Shown piece after piece: positions 1 through 64,000 of a stretch of 64,000 bases of DNA; the first letter of the stretch is position 1; every line of letters begins with the position of its first letter. The stretch spans positions 55,598 through 119,597 of the forward strand of contig BAAHQB010000414.1 of NCBI GenBank assembly GCA_054601695.1, read 5' to 3'. The position numbers were made by a program, and so were the translations under genes. This stretch comes from Amorphochlora amoebiformis. Lineage: Eukaryota > Cercozoa > Chlorarachniophyceae. The notes under the pieces are model-generated. The model had not been told where the DNA came from, did no database searches, and was given only the letters and a program-made list of their open reading frames with translations.

Positions 1-23100
<23,100 letters not shown>

Positions 23101-23414
23101 TTGTAATCGTATTTTATCGGTCTAAGTTATTAATCAATGAGTGACACTACGATCAGATACGAGATCCATCTAGTCCATAGTAGGCTACATTGAAGTATTA
23201 GCCACATTTGATCTTTTTTTTAACGTATGCATGTCAATGTTAGTTATGACTGGTGTACAACTGGTATGTACTTCACATTACTACTTATTCTATTTATTAG
23301 TGATAGTACTGACTAATAGTTATATCTAGATATTTATTATTATTATTTATATATATATATATATATCATACATATATATATATTATATATATATATATAT
23401 ATAAAGAAAAAATG

Positions 23415-23489
<75 letters not shown>

Positions 23490-23617
23490 CACACTCACAC
23501 ACACACACATATATATTTTTATATATACGTATATATATATATATATATAACGTATATATATAAATATGGTATATGCATATCTGGATATGTACTAGATATA
23601 TATTATATATATATATT

Positions 23618-23657
<40 letters not shown>

Positions 23658-23670
23658 CTAGATATATGTG

Positions 23671-23701
<31 letters not shown>

Positions 23702-23790
23702 ACTAGATATATAAATAAATTCTAGAAATTGTACCTAAATTTTTATTTGTAAAGACAATTATATTTTCACTAGTTACATCCGGTGATTAT

Positions 23791-23851
<61 letters not shown>

Positions 23852-24400
23852 CAATATATTTATATGTAATATATGATGTTGACGAGATTGTTGTTTGCAG
23901 TGTTGATGGAGGTTTTATTAGTACATACTGGTACAATTCATTGCACAAGCTATGTTAGCGACTCTCTCACTTGCTTAGCCTAGTTAGCGCTATATGTAAC
24001 ATTCAGTGATAATGGCAATGATTCGGTGGTAAAGGCTGGGTGATTATTCATGTAATGTGCGATACCATGGAATATTTCAGATGGGGTATCGAATTGAGGT
24101 AAGATCGTTATGGGCTCGGGTCGGGTGGGGTGCGGGTTGGGATCGAAATAAACGCCGATATATTCGGAATTTCAGATTGGGTGGGTTCGGATGTGGGTTC
24201 AGGTGGGTTCGGGGTTGGGGATTGGGTTCGGGTCGTGAAGGATCGGGAGACAGGGATCGTGACGGGATCGGGAGGGGCTAGAGATTACGGTAAGGACATT
24301 TTAAATGATAATTCAAAGGGTGAACATTACTCAGGCCCAGTTCCTGGGTGGGCATTACAAAGTTGGATTAGATGTAAAATCGTAAAAGTGGCTGACCTGG
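23101..24400. other. Intergenic region between the 3' ends of genes A and E
   Basis: The first 300 bp or so is ordinary AT-rich sequence and probably the 3' UTR of gene A. (TA)n follows at about 23345-23710 and 23795-23850. A G-rich stretch (24110-24290, repeated GGGTTCGGGT-like words) precedes the stop codon of gene E. No convincing coding exon was found; the open frames here have no domain features. Confidence 0.6.
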
Positions 24401-25834
24401 TTAGAACTGGGGAGGATACCCAGCGTACGGATTCGTTCCGTCAGTCGGAAGATACCCATATCCGGGATAAGCGGGCATTTGTGCTGCCGCCGCCGCCGCT
24501 GCCGCCGCCACCTGAGCGGCATGTGCCTGCGCTGCATGTGCCGGGTATGTCGGCCCTGTTTGAGGCGCTACGTAGCCAGTTTGAGCCCCGGTTTGAGCGT
24601 TCATCTTAGAGTAGATGAGGCTGAGGGCGATTTGGTGCTGCTTCGCAGTTCCCGTGATGCTCACCATTCGCTCGTGCGCCCCAACCTTCGCGTCGGCGAT
24701 CTTCACCATGGCGCCTGACTTTGATCGGATCTCTTGGATATTCTTCCCTCCTTTGCCGATGATCGAACCCACCAGGAACGTTGGCACCGGAAGGACCACT
24801 TGCGTTGGCTGTTCAGCAACATGACCGTAGGGAGAGGGGTAGGGATAGCCAGGGTAGCTGCTTCCACGTCCTCCACTTGAAGGCGCGACACCTAGACCGT
24901 CGGCCTGGGGTGTATACGGTTGGTTCTGAACTGCCCAGCCGTTGGAGGCCGTGATGTTCTGGCAGATTATCTGGGCAGCAGTCCAGATTTGAGTGCTAGT
25001 ACCTTGCAAGGTAAGGCTCTTGTCGGTTGAGCCTGCGGGAAATACATACTTTAGAAAGCAAATCCTCTGAAGTCAGGCAGATATGGTGCTTACCGGGAAG
25101 TGTATCATCGGATATCTTTATAGAGGCACCGGAAGTCTCTCGCACCTGTTTTATCACGGTACCACCTTTGCCGATAACCGCCCCGATTGCCCCGTTGGGG
25201 ATCAGGAACGTGATGTGCGGCCCTTTTGAGTCCTTCTCGTCGTCCGAGGGGTAATATTGGGCAGAGGTAACCATTTGAGTCACCAGGTTGTGGATGACCA
25301 TTTGAAGGCCTATCATGACTTTTTCAGGGGTACTCTTCACGGTCACCACGCGTTCCGAGATCCCAGGAACACTGTTGCTGATGTTGATGAAGGCTTGGCT
25401 TCCGGAACGATACTGTTTGATGACTGATCCTCCCTTTCCGATCAAACCACCCATCCACTTCGCGTTTATAAGAATCTGAACCAATAACCAATTTAAAGTT
25501 GCTTGCTTGAAAAAGTTGCTGAAATAGATACCCTAACTTCGATGGTTTCCCCTGCTGCGGATGTGGAGCCCGAGTCTCGTCCGGATTGCCGGTGATACAG
25601 TGGATACCCAGCGTACTGGCTGGCAGCGGGCGCCACTTCTCTGTCCTGCTGGACCTCGGAGGTGGCCCCTGCTGATTCATTCACGGGGTCATCTTGCACC
25701 TTCTGCTTTTTCACTGCTGAAATATCCTCATCCTCCGCTCGGGTTCTTTTCTTAGCCTCGCCTTTCGCTTCTGATCTTTCCACAGTGGTTTCTTCCTTCT
25801 CCTTCGCCTCGCCGGTGTTATGTTGCTTCGTCAT
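24401..25834 (-). CDS. Gene E: three-KH-domain RNA-binding protein (PCBP/hnRNP K/Nova type)
   Basis: Exons on the minus strand are 25532-25834, 25094-25475 and 24401-25032, with introns of 56 bp (25476-25531) and 61 bp (25033-25093). All borders are GT-AG and the joins give a 438-residue protein. The start at 25834 opens a charged, lysine-rich N-terminus with a likely nuclear signal (KKRTR, KKQK). KH loops GKGG are at residues 114-117, 203-206 and 321-324, each preceded by G.(L/V/S)I. A Gly/Pro/Tyr-rich linker separates KH2 and KH3. The C-terminus has an alanine tract and YPGYGYL. KH domains bind single-stranded, often C-rich, RNA or DNA; roles in splicing, stability or translation are family knowledge. 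CCCTAA is a C-rich strand of the kind PCBP proteins bind, which is only a suggestion here. Confidence 0.95.
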
Positions 25835-26171
25835 TTCTTCACTCTGAAGTCAAACACAGCATGAGAATGGATCTTGGCGGGGCTGGGAGAAAAATCGCAT
25901 TTGTTCCAGCGTCACCATGCCGGGGAGCCGTGTGCGTGTTGGCTTTTTGCGAATTATAATTTCGTTTTTTAATATATAGCGGCCCGACGATGGATAAGAG
26001 CTGCGAATTAATAACTATTATTATTTTAGCCTAATTTTTAGGGCATCCACGGCGGAAGAACTTTCCCAGGAGAGCTTCCGAAGAATTCATAACTTATCGG
26101 CAATTGGAGAGGGCAAATATTTGGCTTCCTAGCACCGCAAGCCCTCAACGATAAATAAACCTCTTCGGCGT
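25835..26171. promoter_or_regulatory. Presumed bidirectional promoter between genes E and F
   Basis: The 337 bp between two divergent start codons has no (TA)n or telomere-like repeat, unlike most non-coding sequence in the window. No TATA box or named motif was assigned, so the promoter role is inferred from gene orientation only. Confidence 0.45.
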
Positions 26172-27950
26172 ATGCACCGCCCGTCCCCCCCGAATTTACC
26201 GCTGCCAAGCAAGCAACAATCATGGCAGCAGTATCCCCAGAGTCCATCTTCTACGGGAGATCAGGTAGGAAAACGTCGACCTCGGCACCCGAGCGACCGA
26301 GGACGCTCAAAGCGGAAACTTCGGAGGCAAATGAGACAACCATATCCGAATTCGCCCTCTACCTTTGCGATGCCAAAGGTCCCTACACGACGTACTCGAG
26401 GCCGAGGTGGACGAGGCCGAGGGAGAGGGAGAGGATCTCGATACAACTCTCGCCAAGGTGGGGATGTGGAGCACTTCGACACGAACAAGCCCTTTGAAGT
26501 GCTGGCGTTGGTCCAAGGCCATCTGATAGGTGGCCTAATGGGAATGAGGGGAGAAACTATCAAAGAATACCGCGAGCAGTCGGGATGCTCAGTTCGAGTC
26601 TCGGGTGAGGCCCCTGGCGTGACCCAGCGCCAGATAACTTTCACAGGACCTCCTGACCGAGTTATCTCTGCTATTGAGATGGTGGTGAAAAACATTGTTG
26701 CACAACATCGTCGACTGGAAGGTATATCCTGGATTTCACGCTTGTATTGGTCACATGGTGGTGTTAAGAAAGCATACACATTAGGTGAAAAGAAGAGCAC
26801 AGAAAACCAGCCCTCCAGCAGTCAAGAAGGGGGCCGAGAGCTTGGATCATCTGGGCGTATCGATTCAGAAGATCACAAGACAAACTTAGGATCAGCGAGT
26901 TCGCAGCCTGAGGAAGAGAAGGATGTCACTGTGGACTTTGTCCTACTCGTCGATAACAGAGGGGCCAGCGCGATTATCGGCAAGAACGGCGCAAGGATCC
27001 GTAAACTGAAGGATTCTTCAGGGGCCTACATTAGTGTCTCCAAGAACTTCGTTCCCGGGGCGTCTCATAGATCGGTGCTAGTGAAGGGCGTGGAGTCAAC
27101 GTTGCTTAATGCACTGAGGATGTTAGTGGATCAGCTTGCAGGGAAGGGGAACCCCATATCTCCAGTCCAGAGAGCACCACCACCACCAAGACCACCGCCC
27201 AACATGCAGCTCCCATTCCAGACACCCTTCTATCTCCGGACCCCGAGACCTAATGCTCCTGAGTTCGAAAACTCGTACTACATGAGCACCCCCAAGTTGT
27301 CCAAGAACCTAGAGAGGGTCGAGAATAAGGGCCTCAACCAATTTGGCATCTCCGAGCGAGGTTCCAACGAGTCTAAGCTGCAGAACGAGATACTGGGCCC
27401 AGATGAGTCGTTCGAGGAGGGGGAGATCGAGGAGTTGGACCCAGAGGCCGTGGAGATCACAATAGAGGCTTCCCCGCAGCTCGACGAGTCCCCGGCCAAG
27501 TCCCCACCTCCTCTCACAACGGATTACAAAGAGTCGGTGGATATTAAGGGCATGATTGAGAAGCTTAGAGACGCGAAAATCGATACCCAAGCAGAAGCCC
27601 TCAAAGCGATATCAAGCATCACGGACCCGGAGGATGTTCGAAAGCTGGTCGAGAACGGTTTAGTCGTACGTCTATCGCACCTTCTCAATCCCCACATCAC
27701 CCAGCCCCGAGTAGACATCATCTTGAACGCCCTCCGTTCTATCAACAACATTCTTACCGAAGGCAAGGATGAAGTTCCTAACCGCTATGCGAGGAAAATT
27801 AAGGATTCGGGAGCCATTCAGCTAATAGAACAACTTCAGACTCACAAGAGTATGGATGTATATCACAGGGCAATCCAGATTCTAGATCACTTCCCCAATC
27901 GCGGACGGCCAGACATGTTTCCCGAGCGACGGCGACAACCGGTGCGGTAA
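26172..27950 (+). CDS. Gene F: RGG-box, two-KH protein with importin-alpha-like ARM C-terminus
   Basis: Read as exons 26172-26721 and 26785-27950 (571 residues). The 63-bp piece 26722-26784 has GT and TTAG ends and no stop, so unspliced it would add 21 residues. Residues 73-90 form an RGG/RG box. KH1 is about 107-177 with loop GMRG (124-127), and KH2 about 233-302 with loop GKNG (249-252). A proline-rich then acidic linker follows (EEGEIEELDPE). Residues about 437-553 match the pattern of the last ARM repeats of importin-alpha: NALRSINNILTEG, then SGAIQLIEQLQTHKSMDVY and a final IQILDHF. In importin-alpha this end contacts the exportin CAS; whether it does so here is unknown. An alternative ATG at 26222 is out of frame. 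Confidence 0.9.
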   Translation: MHRPSPPNLPLPSKQQSWQQYPQSPSSTGDQVGKRRPRHPSDRGRSKRKLRRQMRQPYPNSPSTFAMPKVPTRRTRGRGGRGRGRGRGSRYNSRQGGDVEHFDTNKPFEVLALVQGHLIGGLMGMRGETIKEYREQSGCSVRVSGEAPGVTQRQITFTGPPDRVISAIEMVVKNIVAQHRRLEGISWISRLYWSHGGVKKAYTLGEKKSTENQPSSSQEGGRELGSSGRIDSEDHKTNLGSASSQPEEEKDVTVDFVLLVDNRGASAIIGKNGARIRKLKDSSGAYISVSKNFVPGASHRSVLVKGVESTLLNALRMLVDQLAGKGNPISPVQRAPPPPRPPPNMQLPFQTPFYLRTPRPNAPEFENSYYMSTPKLSKNLERVENKGLNQFGISERGSNESKLQNEILGPDESFEEGEIEELDPEAVEITIEASPQLDESPAKSPPPLTTDYKESVDIKGMIEKLRDAKIDTQAEALKAISSITDPEDVRKLVENGLVVRLSHLLNPHITQPRVDIILNALRSINNILTEGKDEVPNRYARKIKDSGAIQLIEQLQTHKSMDVYHRAIQILDHFPNRGRPDMFPERRRQPVR

Positions 27951-52443
<24,493 letters not shown>

Positions 52444-52459
52444 TTCGTGGGCTCTTTGG

Positions 52460-52497
<38 letters not shown>

Positions 52498-52584
52498 GTA
52501 TATATATATGTATATATGTGATATGTACATGTATATGTGTTATAAAAAAAAAGTACGCATATGTGTGAAACTTGATATATATAC

Positions 52585-52617
<33 letters not shown>

Positions 52618-52977
52618 TTATATTTATATATATATATTATATATATATAGATATGTGTATCTTGATGGAGTTTTGTCGGTTTGTATACGTGTATATGCTT
52701 TTTGTGTATGTATGTATATATGTATGTATGTATATATGTATGTATGTATATATGTATGTATGTATATATGTATATATATACAAGTATATTTGTGCAAGTA
52801 ATGTATATGTAAATATATATATATATACATATACTATATGTACATATATATATATATATATATATATGCATATATATAATTACATAAGAGTACATATATA
52901 TATATATACATACATATATATATATATATCTATATATATATATATAAAATATATATATATATATAATATACATATAT

Positions 52978-53011
<34 letters not shown>

Positions 53012-53012
<1 letters not shown>

Positions 53013-53064
53013 TACTCAGTCATGAAGTCATCATCCTCCCATGGGCAGATATCATTTATCTCCC

Positions 53065-53136
<72 letters not shown>

Positions 53137-53662
53137 TGTAAAAATATATATATGCATATATTTACATATATATTTGTGTATATATATATATATATATATA
53201 TATTTGTATATAGTTATACATATATAGTTATATATATATATGCATACACACATATATATACACATATACATATTTATATATATGTATATAATATATATAT
53301 ATATACATATTTATATATATGTATATAATATATATATATATGTATATATATATGTATGTATATATATATATGTATATGTATGTGTATATATATTTATATG
53401 TATATATACAAATATGTATGTATGTATATATATATATATATGTATATATATGTGCATATATATATTTGTGTAGATATATGTATATATATGTGTATGTATA
53501 TATATACCTAAATCCTGTGATATCTACCCTCTCAAGAGGGACATCTGATATACGTGACAACTTTTTCTGTTATATACAGAGGTATATATATATATATATA
53601 TTATAGTATATATGGATATATACTTATTTATACATATTTTAAACATCACGCGTATATATGTA

Positions 53663-53701
<39 letters not shown>

Positions 53702-54023
53702 TAATATACATATTGGCCATATTTGCTCAAAAATACCTTAATCTCGACAGAGTTAGGGTTAGGGTTAGGGTTACGGTTAGGGCTTAGGGTTAGGGTTAAG
53801 GCTAGGGTTAGGGTTAGGGTTGGGGTCAGGATAGGGTCAGGGTTAGGGTTAGGGTTAGGGCTAGGGTTAGGGTTAGGGTTAGGGTTACGTTAGAGGTAGG
53901 CCAAAACAATGTTTATGGTTAAGGTTTATAGATATGAGAAGAATAAATTTAGGTATATTTATATTTTAAAATATTTTCGAATATGTTTATCCTTTTTTTC
54001 TTATATATGTATGTATAGAGATG

Positions 54024-54086
<63 letters not shown>

Positions 54087-54146
54087 CAGTTTGTGAACAT
54101 ATACATAACACTATGGTATATATAAGAAAATATATATATATATATA

Positions 54147-54198
<52 letters not shown>

Positions 54199-54223
54199 TG
54201 TAGGCACACACACACAACAATAT

Positions 54224-54267
<44 letters not shown>

Positions 54268-54308
54268 AAATAACATACATACATGTATATATAGATATAT
54301 ACATATAC

Positions 54309-54374
<66 letters not shown>

Positions 54375-54449
54375 TATATATATATCCCTAACCTTGAAGA
54401 TAGATATGGTTGTCTTATTTCCAATTGGCACCTATATGCATATATATAT

Positions 54450-54495
<46 letters not shown>

Positions 54496-54556
54496 CACAC
54501 ACATGTGTATGTATATGTATGTGTGTATGTATGTATGTTATATGTATATGTATGTG

Positions 54557-54590
<34 letters not shown>

Positions 54591-54629
54591 CTGTTTCTTG
54601 GGTTGGAAATGGAGCAATTAAGGTAAAAA

Positions 54630-54680
<51 letters not shown>

Positions 54681-54705
54681 ATATATATATATGTGTATAT
54701 TTATG

Positions 54706-54751
<46 letters not shown>

Positions 54752-55151
54752 TACATATACATATATATATATATATATAAAATATTATGTAATTATATAT
54801 GTGTGTATATATGTATGTGTATACATATGTAAATAAATGTACATGTGTATGTGTATGTATGTGTGTGTACATGTGTGTGTATGTGTATGTATATGTATGT
54901 GTGTATATGTGTATTATTTCTACCTTAAATACTCCATTTCCAACCCAAGAAACCGTCACATCACAGACGTAACTATATTATATATGTATATATATGTATA
55001 TATATATATATGTATGTATATATATATATATATATAATATATATTTACAGTAATATGTATGTATATATACACACACACACATGTGTATGTGTGTGTATGT
55101 ATACATGTATATGTGTATATATATATATATATATTCGTAACTATGTACATA

Positions 55152-55190
<39 letters not shown>

Positions 55191-55341
55191 TAACAATGTG
55201 TGTGTGTGTATGTGTATATGTATACATATACATATACATACATTGTAGACTATTCTTCTATTATAAATACTAACACGCATATACATACATACATATCAAT
55301 GTGTATATGTATGTATGTGTGTATATATTTAATGTATATGT

Positions 55342-55377
<36 letters not shown>

Positions 55378-55525
55378 TTACATAGATACATGCATTCATA
55401 GACACAAACACTCATATTCACATACACTTAACCGTATACACAACTTATGTGTACATGTGTATATATGTATATGTATATATATGTATACATACATATATAT
55501 GTATATACACATATATATATATATA

Positions 55526-55570
<45 letters not shown>

Positions 55571-55575
55571 ATGTG

Positions 55576-55624
<49 letters not shown>

Positions 55625-55712
55625 TTATGTATATATTTATGTGGGTATTTGTACACACACACATTATACGTGCGTATGTGTACACACATACACACACATA
55701 TATATATATACA

Positions 55713-55748
<36 letters not shown>

Positions 55749-55824
55749 ACATAATATCTCAATATCACCTTCCTTCACCCTTTCCAAGACCATAAGGGTT
55801 AAACGCCGCTTTTTTAGAATTCAT
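53012..55824 (-). CDS. Gene C: small protein of unknown function, 84 residues, five exons
   Basis: Minus-strand exons: 55769-55824, 54924-54972, 54393-54431, 53508-53566, 53012-53063, total 255 nt including the stop at 53012-53014. All borders are GT-AG and all phases agree (2, 0, 0, 2). The protein starts [18 protein letters not shown], continues with beta-like [16 protein letters not shown] and [12 protein letters not shown], then [15 protein letters not shown], and ends acidic ([11 protein letters not shown]). No signal peptide or membrane segment is seen. I do not recognise a family. The start ATG gives a complete frame, but further 5' exons cannot be excluded. Introns are (TA)n plus one telomere-like tract. 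Confidence 0.7.
53752..53895 (-). repeat. Telomere-like tract in gene C intron
   Basis: TTAGGG on the plus strand, hence CCCTAA in gene C sense, in the intron between exons 54393-54431 and 53508-53566. Confidence 0.9.
54588..54624 (+). pseudogene. Inverted partial copy of gene C exon 54924-54972
   Basis: On the plus strand this repeats the last 35 or so bases of the exon (TGACTGTTTCTTGGGTTGG..) and a GTAAAA donor, but in opposite orientation to the gene. It lies in gene C's own intron. Confidence 0.85.
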
Positions 55825-58152
<2,328 letters not shown>

Positions 58153-58161
58153 AGAGTCGAA

Positions 58162-64000
<5,839 letters not shown>

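Noticed and set aside
24057-24609. Plus-strand open frame of 159 codons
   Set aside because: It overlaps the last exon of gene E in antisense and a G-rich low-complexity stretch; it has no domain.
26261-26800. Minus-strand open frame of 179 codons
   Set aside because: Antisense shadow of gene F.

Overview
This is nuclear DNA from a eukaryote, most likely a protist with TTAGGG-type telomeres. The species cannot be named from the sequence. Most of the window is (TA)n and telomere-like CCCTAA/TTAGGG repeat, and the longest open frames are translations of those repeats. Short unique islands of 15-140 bp sit in the repeat. Most can be chained, with GT-AG borders and matching codon phase, into spliced genes. 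The exon joins below were read by eye and no transcript evidence was available.

Layout: gene A (+, about 418-23100, 36 proposed exons) encodes an ankyrin-repeat protein with two BTB/POZ domains. Gene E (-, 24401-25834) is a three-KH RNA-binding protein of PCBP/hnRNP K/Nova type with two introns of 56 and 61 bp. It is divergent from gene F (+, 26172-27950), a two-KH RGG-box protein whose C-terminus resembles the last ARM repeats of importin-alpha. Gene B (-, about 29081-52443, about 31 exons) encodes an FCP1-homology (HAD/NIF) phosphatase with a long coiled-coil tail. Gene C (-, 53012-55824, 5 exons) encodes an unrecognised 84-residue protein. Gene D (+, 58162 to beyond the window) encodes an amino-acid/auxin permease (AAAP) family transporter.

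The main observation concerns the introns. Some are pure telomeric repeat: 44723-44798 reads GTAA(CCCTAA)11CCCTAG and 35747-35826 reads GTAC(CCCTAA)12CCAG on the sense strand. Others are (TA)n tracts bounded by a G at each end. In addition, pieces of exons that span one splice site are tandemly copied outward into the neighbouring intron at many loci, and one complete 45-nt exon exists as an array of about 15 copies. The compact KH gene pair shows that small ordinary introns persist in the same genome, so the expansion is local or gene-specific.

No tRNA, rRNA, CRISPR array or recognisable transposase was found.
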